Below are positions 9,330 through 19,400 of a stretch of 64,000 nucleotides of DNA, piece after piece. A program made the position numbers and the translations under genes. Numbering within the stretch: position 1 is the first letter of the stretch; each line of letters starts with the position of its first letter. The notes under the pieces are model-generated. The model worked only from the letters and a program-made list of their open reading frames with translations. It ran no database searches and was not told the DNA's origin. Source of the stretch: Pantoea sp. 18069 (GTDB taxonomy: Bacteria > Pseudomonadota > Gammaproteobacteria > Burkholderiales > Burkholderiaceae_C); assembly GCF_902706035.1 (NCBI RefSeq), contig NZ_CACSJA010000017.1:47336-111335 (forward strand), given 5' to 3'.

Positions 9330-10508
9330 ATGGACCCCCTGGCCTTGGACCGCGACGAACTGTCGGCCTGGCTGAGGCTGACGCAGACGCCCGGGGTCGG
9401 CCGCACGCTCGCCCGGCGCCTGCTGGCGCAATCGGGCTCGGTGCAGGCGCTGTTCGCGCAGTCGCCCACGGCCTTGCGCGCGCAGCTCGCGCCCGCACAG
9501 CTCACGGCGCTGCTGACCATCTCGCCGGCGCAGCGCACCGCACTGCAGACCTGCTGGCAATGGCTGCAGACACCTCCTGAAGGGCTCATGCACGCGGTGA
9601 TCACGCTGGGCGATCCGCGCTACCCCGAGGGACTGCTGGCCACCGAGGACCCGCCGCTGCTGCTGTATGTCGCCGGTCCCGCCGAGGCTTTCACGCGTGC
9701 GCCAGCGCTGTTTCCCGCACAGCGCGCGCTGGCCGTGGTCGGCAGCCGCCACCCCAGCGCCCAGGGCCTGATCGACGCGCAGCGCTTTGCGCACGAGTTG
9801 TGCGCGGCCGGCCTGTGCATCGTCTCGGGCATGGCCCTGGGCATCGATGCCGCGGCGCATGAAGGCGCGCTGCAGGCCGCGCAGGCTGGACGTGAGGGCG
9901 ACGCCGGCCCGGCGACGATTGCCGTCTGGGGCACGGGGCTGGACCAGCCCTATCCGCGCCGCCATGCGGCGCTCGCGCAGCGCATTGCGCGCGCGGGCCT
10001 GCTGGTCAGCGAATACCCGCTGGGCACGCCGCCGCTGGCCGCGCATTTCCCGCAGCGCAACCGCATCATTTCGGGCCTGGCGCAGGGCACGCTGGTGGTC
10101 GAGGCGGCGCTGGCTTCGGGCTCGCTGATCACGGCGCGGCTGGCCGCGGAGCAGGGCCGTGAAGTGTTTGCCATTCCCGGCTCCATCCATGCGCCGCAGT
10201 CGCGCGGCTGCCATGCGCTGCTGCGCCAGGGCGCGACGCTGGTCGAGACGGCGCAGGATGTGCTGGGCGAACTCCAGGGCCTGCCGCAGCGCGCCAGGCC
10301 CGCGAAAACACCGGCCAGCGCTCCCGAAACGGCGCTTGAATCCGAACTGCTCGCGGCGCTGGGCTTCGATCCGCTGGGGCTCGATGAACTGGTCGCGCGC
10401 ACCGGCTGGAGCGCGGCGCAGCTGCAGGCGGCGCTGCTCGAGCTCGAGCTCGCGGGGCGCGTGGCGCGCTTGCCTGGGGGGCTGTTTCAGCGGCTGGAGC
10501 GGGGCTGA
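9330..10508 (+). CDS. dprA: DNA-processing protein DprA
   Basis: The 392-residue product loads RecA onto incoming single-stranded DNA during natural transformation. After an N-terminal SAM-like region, the Rossmann core shows LAVVGSRHPSAQG (about residues 134-146), SGMALGIDAAAHEGA (about 166-180), LVSEYPLGTPP and RNRIISGLAQGTLVVEAALA (about 243-262). The C-terminal 50 residues form the winged helix typical of DprA (FDPLGLDELVARTGWSAAQL). I prefer the ATG at 9330; an in-frame GTG at 9318 is possible. Its presence suggests the host can take up DNA, which fits the type IV pilin genes elsewhere in the window. Confidence 0.93.
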   Translation: MDPLALDRDELSAWLRLTQTPGVGRTLARRLLAQSGSVQALFAQSPTALRAQLAPAQLTALLTISPAQRTALQTCWQWLQTPPEGLMHAVITLGDPRYPEGLLATEDPPLLLYVAGPAEAFTRAPALFPAQRALAVVGSRHPSAQGLIDAQRFAHELCAAGLCIVSGMALGIDAAAHEGALQAAQAGREGDAGPATIAVWGTGLDQPYPRRHAALAQRIARAGLLVSEYPLGTPPLAAHFPQRNRIISGLAQGTLVVEAALASGSLITARLAAEQGREVFAIPGSIHAPQSRGCHALLRQGATLVETAQDVLGELQGLPQRARPAKTPASAPETALESELLAALGFDPLGLDELVARTGWSAAQLQAALLELELAGRVARLPGGLFQRLERG

Positions 10509-10519
10509 ATCGTCTAGCG

Positions 10520-10662
10520 CTTCCACTACCGTTCGCCCTGAGCGGGGTAAGCGAGACGAAGTCTCGCCAGGCGTTAACAAGAAACAGCGTGCTCAAGTTA
10601 AAGCACGGCCTCAAAATCCCGTTCGTCCTGGGCCGGCCCGGTCGAAGGGCGTTTGAGGGCGT
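10520..10662 (+). repeat. Composite family A repeat with hairpin module
   Basis: Between dprA and the DUF1631 gene lie two family A cores (from 10530 and from 10620) around a 40-base module at 10551-10590. The module opens with a perfect stem, GCGAGAC-GAA-GTCTCGC. The same module with two mismatches occurs at 46931-46970, also between family A half-sites. No gene is seen here. The segment separates two convergent genes. Confidence 0.7.
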
Positions 10663-10675
10663 ACTGCAAAAGCCT

Positions 10676-12937
10676 CTACAGAATCTCGGCTTGCAGCCGT
10701 TCCGGATTCGCCTCGAGCCTGGCCAGCGCATCCCGCGTAGCGCGCAGCGTCACGCCTTCGGCGTCGTGCCACAGCAGCAGGCCCGATTGCAGGTAGCTGG
10801 CCAGGCGCTGCAGCGGCATCAGATAGCACTGACCGTCGAGCGTGGCGAACAGATGCAGCTGGCGCTGGCGGCTGTGCCAGGCATATTGCACCTGCACGCT
10901 CGCGCCGTTGTGGTCGAGCGTGAACCAGCTGCCGGGTTGCAGCGCGCGCGCCCATTCGTGCATCGTCGGGTCGACCGGCTGGGCCGTGCCGCTGAGCACC
11001 TGCAGGCCGGCGATGTCCACGCCCAGCAGCATTTCGATGTTCTCGGCCGACAGCGGCGTGTCTGCCGGCAGGCCGTCGCTGGTCATGAAGTCTTCGAGAT
11101 GGCTCAGGCGCCGGGCCATGGCTTCGAGGTCTTCGGGCGCAATCGCCGCGGTCTTGGCGATGAAGGCTTCGGCCAGGGTGTCGGTGAGCCGCTTGAGCTG
11201 CTCGGCCTGCACGCTCGCCGGCATGCCGACCAGCGTCAGCCCTTCGCGCAGGCACTGCAGCAACTGAGGCAGGCTGCGGATCAACTGCGCGCGCTGCTCG
11301 CGCGTGGGCTTGGCGCTGCCCGCCCAGACCAGATCGCTCGCCGCCTGCTTGAATGCCTGCGTCTGGGCATGCATTGCGCCCATGCGCACGGCCGACAGCG
11401 CGAGCACTTCGGCCCAGTCGCGGAACAGGAAGTTGCGCAGCTCAGCGCGTACCGGCATGTCCTGGAGCAGGCGGCGCAACTCTATCGTGTACTGGATGGT
11501 CAGCGTTTCCTTTTCCTCCACCTGCTGCACCAGCGAGATGATCCGCGCCTTCGACTGCGCCTGCGTGAGGTAGCCGGCCAGGAACTTCTCGAACTCCTGG
11601 TGGGCGAGCAGGAACACGCGCTGGCCGGTTTCGGGGAATTGCTCTATGGTCTGCACCAGGCGGGCGATCTCCGCTTCGAGCACGCTGCCGCCCATGTTGG
11701 TCGCGTCGAAGCCCAGCACGCAGGCGCCCATGCGGTCGATGAGCAGGCGCGCGGGGTGCTGCAGGTTGCTGAAGAACTCGGGCTCGGCCAGCGCCACGCG
11801 CAGCACCGGCAGCTGCAGGCGCGCGAACCAGACGCGCACCGAAGGCGGAATGCGGTCCTGCGCGAGGATGCTCTGGAACATCAGGGCCACGACTTCGATC
11901 GCGGCGCGGTCGCTGGGCACCGTGGCCTGCAGCTTCCAGGCGTTGGAGCGCTGGCGCAGCGTGCGTGCGAGCTGGTCGAGGTCGACGCGATTGCCTCCCA
12001 TGCCCGGGGCGCTGGGCAGGTCTGCATAGAACCGGGCCTCGCCCGGCCCCTGCTCGGCGAGCGCCTGGAGCAGGCTTTGCGAAGCCGCTGCATGCGCCGC
12101 AGCGCCAGCGCCCGTCCCGCTGCCGGTCAGGCGCGTGACCGGCGCGAGCAGATGGCGCAGCTGCTGCACCACTTCCTGGGCGCGGTGGCGCGCACGCAGC
12201 AAGGGGTGCATGGGTCCGGCCGGCTTGGCCGGGCTCTGGCCTGCAGGCGTCTGCAGCGGCGCCATTCCGGTGTCGGGGTTGCGGCGCAGCACGGCGAGCG
12301 CCTCGGCCTGCGGCACGCCATGGTCGTCGTAGAGCTGGTGCAGCGCCTCGGAAGCGCCTTGCAGCAACTCGCCCAGCGCGGATTGCAGCGGTGCCGTGAG
12401 GTTGTGCAGGTCGGTGCGCGGCAGACCCGAGGCCCGCCACTGGTTGACCAGCAGTTCGCAAAAGGTTTCGGGGCGCAGCAGATCGCAGGCCGCGAGTTCG
12501 CGGTGCTGCAGCCACTGGCTGCGCAGGCGCAGGGCTTCAAAGCTGCTGCCGGAGAGCTCGTCGGTCGCGAGCGCCAGCCGGGCTGCCTGGATCTGGTTTT
12601 CAATCGCTTCGTCGCTGAGCAGCTCGAAGGTGCCGGGCAGCGCGGCGTTGCTGCGCACGGCCGGCGCGGGCTGGCCAGAGGCGGCAAGCGCGGCCGCGAG
12701 CGCGTTGCGGCAGGCATCCACCCAGGCAGCCTGGTGCGCACGGTAGCGCTCCAGGGCCGCGCGATGGGCCTGCATTTCGCGCTGGGTGCCGACCTGGTCG
12801 GCGAGGTGCTCGAGAAATGCCTCCATCCGCGCCGCGAGGTCCGGCAGGGCCCGGGTCAGCAACTGCGCCAGTTGCTCGCGCGCCTGGCGCACGAGCCCGG
12901 TGGCGGGCGCGGCGGGAGGTGGGGGCGGGGAAGCCAT
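10676..12937 (-). CDS. DUF1631 family protein
   Basis: The 753-residue product matches the layout of the large, poorly understood DUF1631 family of beta- and gammaproteobacteria. Typical stretches include RLQLPVLRVALAEPEFFSN followed by HPARLLIDRMG in the middle, and a C-terminal segment with GSWFTLDHNG and LMPLQRLASYLQSGLLLWHD that resembles the PilZ-like end seen in the family. No signal peptide or membrane segment is seen, so it should be cytoplasmic. It starts 12 bases after the secF stop and may be read from the yajC-secDF message, though no link to secretion is known. The N-terminus is alanine and proline rich. Confidence 0.8.
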   Translation of the reverse strand: MASPPPPPAAPATGLVRQAREQLAQLLTRALPDLAARMEAFLEHLADQVGTQREMQAHRAALERYRAHQAAWVDACRNALAAALAASGQPAPAVRSNAALPGTFELLSDEAIENQIQAARLALATDELSGSSFEALRLRSQWLQHRELAACDLLRPETFCELLVNQWRASGLPRTDLHNLTAPLQSALGELLQGASEALHQLYDDHGVPQAEALAVLRRNPDTGMAPLQTPAGQSPAKPAGPMHPLLRARHRAQEVVQQLRHLLAPVTRLTGSGTGAGAAAHAAASQSLLQALAEQGPGEARFYADLPSAPGMGGNRVDLDQLARTLRQRSNAWKLQATVPSDRAAIEVVALMFQSILAQDRIPPSVRVWFARLQLPVLRVALAEPEFFSNLQHPARLLIDRMGACVLGFDATNMGGSVLEAEIARLVQTIEQFPETGQRVFLLAHQEFEKFLAGYLTQAQSKARIISLVQQVEEKETLTIQYTIELRRLLQDMPVRAELRNFLFRDWAEVLALSAVRMGAMHAQTQAFKQAASDLVWAGSAKPTREQRAQLIRSLPQLLQCLREGLTLVGMPASVQAEQLKRLTDTLAEAFIAKTAAIAPEDLEAMARRLSHLEDFMTSDGLPADTPLSAENIEMLLGVDIAGLQVLSGTAQPVDPTMHEWARALQPGSWFTLDHNGASVQVQYAWHSRQRQLHLFATLDGQCYLMPLQRLASYLQSGLLLWHDAEGVTLRATRDALARLEANPERLQAEIL

Positions 12938-12949
12938 TGGTCCCCGTGA

Positions 12950-13900
12950 TTACACTGTCGCCCCTGCGTTAGGGTCGTTGGCGTCGTGGTCCTTCCTCGG
13001 CGTCTTGATCAGGTCTTCGCGCTTGACGCCCAGCCACATGGCGATGGCGGCCGCGACGAACACCGAGGAGTAGATGCCGAACAGGATGCCGATGGTCAGC
13101 GCCAGCGCGAAATAGTGCAGGCTAGGGCCACCGAAGAAGAACATCGACAGCACCATGGCTTCGGTCGAAGCATGGGTGATGACGGTCCGGCTCATGGTCG
13201 AAGTGATCGCATGGTCGATGACTTCGGGCGTGCTGAGCTTGCGGAACTTGCGGAAGGTTTCGCGGATCCGGTCAAAGATCACGACCGATTCGTTGACCGA
13301 GTAGCCGAGAACGGCCAGAACGCCGGCGAGCACCGCCAGCGAGAACTCCCACTGGAAGAAGGCGAAAAAGCCCAGGATGATCACCACGTCGTGCAGGTTG
13401 GCGATGATTGCCGCGACACCGAACTTCCACTCGAAGCGGAACGCCAGGTAGATCACGATGCCCAGGATCACCATGCCCAGCGCCATCAGGCCGTTGTGCA
13501 CCAGCTCTTCGCCGACCTGCGGGCCGACGAACTCGGTGCGGCGCAGCGTGACTTCGGGGTCGGCGGCCTTGAGCGCAGTGAGCACCTGCTCGCTTTGCTG
13601 CGCCGAGGTCGCACCCTTTTGCACCGGCAGGCGGATCATCACGTCGCGCGAGGTGCCGAAGTTCTGCACGATCACGTCGGCGTAGCCCAGTCCCGAGACC
13701 GTTTCCCGGATCTTGCCCACGTCGGCGCTTTGCACATAGGCGACTTCCATCACCGTGCCGCCGGTGAACTCCACCGACAGGTGCAGGCCGCGCGTGAGCA
13801 GGAAGAAGACTGCCAGGACAAAGGTCAGCAGGGAAATCGCGTTGAGGATCAACGCGTATTTCATGAACGGGATGTCTTTTTTGATGCGGAAGAATTCCAT
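12950..13900 (-). CDS. secF: Protein translocase subunit SecF
   Basis: The 316-residue inner-membrane protein works with SecD to pull exported proteins across the membrane using the proton motive force. It has one N-terminal membrane helix (about residues 13-35), a periplasmic domain, and a C-terminal block of about five helices including the conserved VLGYSVNESVVIFDRIRE segment, a SecDF/RND hallmark. A strong GGAGG ribosome binding site precedes the ATG. It lies 11 bases after secD in the standard yajC-secD-secF order. Length is normal. Confidence 0.96.
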   Translation of the reverse strand: MEFFRIKKDIPFMKYALILNAISLLTFVLAVFFLLTRGLHLSVEFTGGTVMEVAYVQSADVGKIRETVSGLGYADVIVQNFGTSRDVMIRLPVQKGATSAQQSEQVLTALKAADPEVTLRRTEFVGPQVGEELVHNGLMALGMVILGIVIYLAFRFEWKFGVAAIIANLHDVVIILGFFAFFQWEFSLAVLAGVLAVLGYSVNESVVIFDRIRETFRKFRKLSTPEVIDHAITSTMSRTVITHASTEAMVLSMFFFGGPSLHYFALALTIGILFGIYSSVFVAAAIAMWLGVKREDLIKTPRKDHDANDPNAGATV

Positions 13901-13911
13901 GGTCTTCCTCC

Positions 13912-15804
13912 TTACTTCTTGGCCGCCACCGAACGCAGCTCAGATGCGTCTTCGGGCTTCCAGATTTGACCGATAGAAATTTGCTTGAGCTTCTTGCGGT
14001 TGCCGTACCAGAGGTTGACCAGGCCGCGCGAAACGAACACCGCCGAGAACATGCTGGTCAGGATGCCTATGCAGTGCACCACGGCAAAGCCGCGCACGAC
14101 ACCCGAGCCGAAGGCCAGCAGCGCCAGGCCCGCGATCAAGGTGGTGACGTTAGAGTCCAGAATGGTCGCCCAGGCGTGCTGGTAGCCCGCGCTGATCGCG
14201 GCCTGCGGCGACGCGCCGGCGCGCAGCTCCTCGCGGATGCGCTCGTTGATCAGCACGTTCGAGTCGATGGCCACGCCCAGCGCCAGCGCCATGGCCGCAA
14301 TGCCGGGCAGGGTCAGCGTGGCCTGCAGCATCGACAGGATGGCCAGCAGCAGCAGCACGTTGATCGACAGCGCGATCGTCGAGAAGACGCCGAATATCAT
14401 GTAGTAGACACACATGAACACGGCGATCGCGACCATGCCCCAGACCACGGAGTTGATGCCGCGGTCGATGTTGTCGGCGCCCAGGCTGGGGCCGATGGTG
14501 TATTCCTCGATGATTTCCATGGGCGCGGCCAGCGAGCCGGCGCGCAGCAGCAGCGAGGTGTCGTTGGCTTCCATGGTCGTCATGCGGCCGGAAATCTGCA
14601 CCCGCCCGCCGCTGATTTCGGCGCGGATCACGGGTGCCGTCACGACTTCGCCCTTGCCCTTTTCGAACAGCACGATGGCCATGCGCTTGCCCACGTTCTC
14701 GCGCGTGATGTCCTTGAAGATGCGCGCGCCCTTGGCGTCGAGCGTCAGGTTCACCGTGGGCTCCTGGGTCTGGCCGTCGAAGCCGGGCTGGGCGTCGGTC
14801 AGGTTCTCGCCCGTGAGCACGACCTGCTTCTTGACGATCACCGCCTGGCCGCTGCGGTCCAGGTACCTCTCGGCGCCGAACGGCACCGGGCCCGAGCCCA
14901 TTTCGGCCGCGCGCGCTTCGCTGGATTCGTCGACCATGCGCACTTCGAGCGTCGCGGTGCGGCCCAGGATGTCCTTGGCCTTGGCCGTGTCCTGCACGCC
15001 GGGCAGTTGGACCACGATGCGGTCCAGGCCCTGCTGCTGGATCACGGGCTCGGCCACGCCGAGTTCGTTGATCCGGTTGTGCAGGGTCACGATGTTCTGC
15101 TTGAGCGCCTGTTCCTGCACCTTGCGCACGGCTTCGGGCTTGATCGAGGCGCGCAGGCGGAAGTCGTTGCCGTCAGGCTGGCTCGTGGTCTGCAGATCGG
15201 GATACTGGTCGGCGATCAGGTTGCGCGTGGCCGTCACCGACGCTTCGTCGCGCAGGCGGATCTCGATGAACTGGCCTTCGCGCGAAATGCCGCCGTGGCG
15301 GATGCCCTTGTCACGCAGGCTGGTGCGCAGGTCGCCGGTGAAGGACTCGGCCTTCTTGGTCAGCGCGGCCTGCATGTCGACTTGCAGCATGAAATGCACG
15401 CCGCCGCGCAGGTCCAGCCCCAGGTACATGGGCTGGGCACCGATGGCGGTGAGCCAGCCCGGCGAACGCGACACCAGGTTCAGCGCGACGATGTAGGCGG
15501 GATCGTTCGCATCGGGAACCAAGGCCCGCTGGATCGCGTCCTTGGCCTGCAGCTGTTGGTCGGGGGTGTTGAAGCGCGCGCGTATCGACGTGCCTTCGAG
15601 CGTCAGCGTGTCGGGCGCGAGGTTCGCGGCCTTGAGCGTTTCTTCGACGCGCTGCAGCACAGCGGCGTCCACCTTGACGGTGGCCTTGGCCGAAGACACC
15701 TGGACTGCAGGCGCTTCACCAAAAAAATTGGGCAGGGTGTAAAGCACACCTACCAGCAGCGCGATCACGATGATCGCGTATTTCCAGACCGGATATCGGT
15801 TCAT
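13912..15804 (-). CDS. secD: Protein translocase subunit SecD
   Basis: The 630-residue inner-membrane protein is the large partner of SecF. I start it at the ATG at 15804 (MNRYPVWKYAIIVIALLVG), which opens the first membrane helix; a ten-codon upstream extension is unlikely. The conserved LGLDLRGGVHFMLQVD segment lies near residue 120. A large periplasmic region follows, then the C-terminal bundle with MALALGVAIDSNVLINERIR, the proton-relay region shared with SecF. It sits between yajC and secF on one message. Confidence 0.96.
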   Translation of the reverse strand: MNRYPVWKYAIIVIALLVGVLYTLPNFFGEAPAVQVSSAKATVKVDAAVLQRVEETLKAANLAPDTLTLEGTSIRARFNTPDQQLQAKDAIQRALVPDANDPAYIVALNLVSRSPGWLTAIGAQPMYLGLDLRGGVHFMLQVDMQAALTKKAESFTGDLRTSLRDKGIRHGGISREGQFIEIRLRDEASVTATRNLIADQYPDLQTTSQPDGNDFRLRASIKPEAVRKVQEQALKQNIVTLHNRINELGVAEPVIQQQGLDRIVVQLPGVQDTAKAKDILGRTATLEVRMVDESSEARAAEMGSGPVPFGAERYLDRSGQAVIVKKQVVLTGENLTDAQPGFDGQTQEPTVNLTLDAKGARIFKDITRENVGKRMAIVLFEKGKGEVVTAPVIRAEISGGRVQISGRMTTMEANDTSLLLRAGSLAAPMEIIEEYTIGPSLGADNIDRGINSVVWGMVAIAVFMCVYYMIFGVFSTIALSINVLLLLAILSMLQATLTLPGIAAMALALGVAIDSNVLINERIREELRAGASPQAAISAGYQHAWATILDSNVTTLIAGLALLAFGSGVVRGFAVVHCIGILTSMFSAVFVSRGLVNLWYGNRKKLKQISIGQIWKPEDASELRSVAAKK

Positions 15805-15900
15805 GATCGCGCTCGTATCTCTCAGAAAGCACAATGGGCTCGGCAGCCTGTGGTCAGGCGCCGGGCCAGGGTGAAGACAGCGTCTTCGACAGCGAAAAAA

Positions 15901-16236
15901 TTACTTGACCGAGCCCTTGGGCAGCACTTGCGTCACGGCGCTGCGTTGCAGCTGCACTTCGACGCCGGACGAGATCTCGACCTGCACGAAGCCATCGGAC
16001 AGGCCCGTGACCTTGCCGATCAGGCCGCCGGCGGTGGCGACTTCGTCACCCTTGGCGAGCGCGTCGATCATCGCGCGGTGTTCCTTCTGGCGCTTCATCT
16101 GGGGACGAATCATCACGAAGTACAGCACCACGAACATCAGCACCAGCGGCAGCATGCCGGTGAGCGAACCCATCATGCCGCCTCCCTCGGCAGCGGCGGC
16201 AGGAGCGGTCTGGGCAAAGGCGGAAGAAATAAACAC
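15901..16236 (-). CDS. yajC: Preprotein translocase accessory subunit YajC
   Basis: The 111-residue product has one membrane helix (MLPLVLMFVVLYFVMIRPQ) followed by a basic, small cytoplasmic domain (MKRQKEHRAMIDAL, GDEVATAGGLIGKV). This is the YajC pattern. I place the start at a GTG (16236) preceded by GTGGAG, which gives the usual family length; the open frame continues 56 codons further upstream without family similarity. YajC joins the SecDF complex, encoded just downstream. In many related genomes tgt and queA precede yajC; here the upstream gene is an indolepyruvate oxidoreductase instead. Confidence 0.92.
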   Translation of the reverse strand: MFISSAFAQTAPAAAAEGGGMMGSLTGMLPLVLMFVVLYFVMIRPQMKRQKEHRAMIDALAKGDEVATAGGLIGKVTGLSDGFVQVEISSGVEVQLQRSAVTQVLPKGSVK

Positions 16237-16408
16237 GGCGAAGACTCCACAGATGGATGGGCAAAAAAGAATTCCTCTCCGGCCGCGGGCTGCGCGCCGG
16301 ATGGGTAACGGAACATTGTATGCGGGTGTTTCTCGTCGGACATGGGCCCGACCCGCGGGCGTTTGGGTATTTGGCGGAGCCGGGGGGGCGGCCGCCAAAA
16401 ACACCGCA

Positions 16409-16434
16409 CCCGCCCAGGCTTTGGGCCGGGCGGG
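16409..16434 (-). terminator. Possible terminator of the indolepyruvate oxidoreductase gene
   Basis: A GC-rich hairpin (CCCGCCC to GGGCGGG) lies about 60 bases past the stop codon. On the minus strand a short T run follows only after seven other bases, so termination is plausible but not certain. Confidence 0.35.
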
Positions 16435-16495
16435 CGTGACAAGTTCCCTTGAGGGACGGTCAGTGAGTTACTGGACGGCCTGTCTGACAAACCCT

Positions 16496-19400
16496 TCAGT
16501 GCGCCACCGCACTGCCCTGTGCCACGCTTGCAGCGGCTGCTGCTGGCGCGCTCCACTGCGCCAGCAGCGCCGCACGCTTGGCCTGGGCCGCCTCGAGGTG
16601 GCGCTCCTTCACATGGCCGTAGCCGCGAATGCCTTCGGGAATGCTCGCGATTTCCACGGCCAGCGCCAGGCGCTCGTGGGTCAGGCCTGCCAGCAGCGCG
16701 GTGATGTCCTGGCGGTATTCGGCGATCAGCGCGCGCTCGCTGCGCCGCTCCTCGGTGTAGCCGAACACATCGAAGGCCGTGCCGCGCAGGCCGCGCAGGC
16801 GGGTCAGTACCCCGAACGCGCTGCGCACCCAGGGGCCGAAGGTCTTCTTGCGCAGATGGCCCTGCTCGTCCTTTTGCGACAGCAGCGGCGGCGCGAGGTG
16901 GTGCACCAGCTTGTAGTCGCCGTCGAACATGTTCGCCAGCTTGGCCGTGAACGCGGCGTCGGTGTGCAGCCGCGCGACTTCGTACTCGTCCTTGTAGGCC
17001 ATCAGCTTGAACAGGTAGCGCGCCACGGCTTCCGACAGGCGCGTGCCCTTGCCCAGCGCCTGTTCGGCGAAATGCACCTGGTCGACCAGCGCCTTGTAGC
17101 TGTCCGCATAGGCGGCGTTCTGGTAGCCGGTAAGGAACTCCACGCGCTTGGCGACGATTTCCTCCAGGCCCGGCTTCTTGGCGAAGTGGATGACCTGGGT
17201 GGCCTGGTACAGCGCCTGGACTGCGGCCAGGTCGTGGGCGCAGCGGCGGCCCCATTCGAACGCCGCCTTGTTGTTCTCGATCTGCACGCCGTTGAGCTCC
17301 ATGGAGCGCATTAGCGCGGCGTGCGACAGCGGCACGCGGCCCTTTTGCCAGGCGTAGCCCAGCAGCAGCGGGTTGGCGTAGATGCTGTCGCCTATCAGTT
17401 GCACGGCGGCCTGTTCGGCGTCGAAGCTGCCGACCAGGCCGGGCCCGACCGCGCTCTCGATGGCGCTGGCGCAGTTGCCGCCGGGGAATTGCCAGTCGGG
17501 GTCGTGCACGAACGCCGCCGTGGGCGTCGCGTGGTTGTTGAGCGCGACATAGGTGCGGCCCGGTTGCATGACCGCCAGCGTCGATTTGTGCGCCGCGACG
17601 ATGGGGTCGCAACCTATCACCAGGTCGGCCTTGGCGGTGTCGACCTTGGTGGTGTAGATAGCTTCAGGCCGCAGCGCGATCTGGATGTGGCTCCAGGTCG
17701 CACCGCCTTTTTGTGCCAGGCCGCCCGCGTCCTGGGTGACCACGCCCTTGCCGTCGAGGTGGGCGGCCATGCCCAGCAGCGAGCCAATGGTGATCACGCC
17801 TGTGCCGCCGACGCCGCCGACAACGATGCCCCAGGCGCTTTCGGCCAGCGGCAGCACAGGTTCGGGCAGCGGCGGCAGCAGATCGAGCTGGCCTTTCTTC
17901 TCCCGCTTCGGCTTCTTGAGCGTGCCGCCTTCGACCGTGACGAAGCTCGGGCAAAAGCCCTTGAGGCAGGAGTAGTCCTTGTTGCAGCTGTTCTGGTTGA
18001 TGCGGCGCTTGCGGCCGAATTCGGTTTCCACGGGTTCGACCGACAGGCAGTTGGACTGCACCGAGCAGTCGCCGCAGCCTTCGCAGACCAGCTCGTTGAT
18101 GACCACCACGCGGTCGGGCGTGGCCAGCGTGCCGCGCTTGCGGCGGCGGCGCTTTTCGGTGGCGCAGGTCTGGTCGTAGATCAGCGCCGTGCAGCCGGGC
18201 GTGGCGCGCAGCTCGCGCTGGATGCGGTCGAGTTCGTCGCGGTGGAAGACTTCGATGCCCGCGGGCAGGTCGTCGAGCAGTTCGGGGTGGCCGGCGCGCG
18301 CCGCGCTGCCCTTGACATGGTGGGTGCGGCCTTCGTATTTGGCGGGATCGTCGGTGACCACCACCAGCTTCACCACGCCTTCGGCGCGCAGGCTGTGGGC
18401 GATCTGCGCGACCGAATGGCCTTCGGGCCGTTCGCCGACCTGCTGGCCGCCGGTCATCGCCACGGCGTCGTTGTAGAGAATCTTGTAGGTGATGTTGACG
18501 CCCGCGGCAATGCTCTGGCGGATCGCGAGCAGGCCGCTGTGGAAATAGGTGCCGTCGCCCAGGTTGGCGAATACATGGGGCTCGGTGGTGAACGGCTGCT
18601 GGCCGACCCAGGTCACGCCTTCGCCGCCCATCTGGGTGAAGGTCGAGGTGCTGCGGTCCGGCATCCAGCTGGCCATGTAATGGCAGCCTATGCCGGCGAC
18701 GGCGCGCGAGCCTTCGGGCACGCGCGTGCTGGTGTTGTGCGGGCAGCCGCTGCAAAACCACGGCTGGCGGTCGCCGGTCTCGACCAGCGGCGCGGCCAGC
18801 GCGCGCTCGCGCGCATCGATGACGGCCAGGCGCTGGTCCATGCGCGCCACGACGTCATCGGGCACGCCGAGCTTCTTGAGGCGCTTGGCGATGGCCTTGG
18901 CGATGATCGCCGGCGTGAGGTCGGCCTTGGCGCGCAGCAGCCAGTTCTGGCTCGGATTGGGCTGGCTCCATTCGCCGCCCGAGGTATCGCCTTCGCCTTC
19001 GTCGAACTTGCCCAGCACGTTGGGGCGCACATCGGCGCGCCAGTTGTAGAGCTCTTCCTTGACCTGGTACTCGATGACCTGGCGCTTTTCCTCGACGACC
19101 AGGATTTCCTGCAGGCCGCGCGCGAACTCGCGCGTGATCGTGGCTTCCAGCGGCCAGACCACGTTGACCTTGTGCACGCGTATGCCCAGCTGGCGGCAGA
19201 CGTCGTCGTCCAGGCCCAGGTCGACCAGCGCCTGGCGCATGTCGTTGTAGGCCTTGCCGCTGGCGATCAGGCCGAAGCGGTCGTTGGCGCCTTCGACCAC
19301 GTTGTAGTTGAGCCGGTTGGCGCGCACATAGGCCAGGGCTGCGTACCACTTGTAGTCCATCAGCCGCGCTTCCTGCTCGAGCGGCGCGTCGGGCCAGCGG

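Noticed and set aside
10589..12949. Plus-strand frame of 786 codons opposite the DUF1631 gene
   Set aside because: Antisense shadow; no family motifs, while the minus-strand frame has them.
13966..16308. Plus-strand frame of 780 codons opposite secD and yajC
   Set aside because: Antisense to conserved genes; His/Arg/Gln-rich composition.
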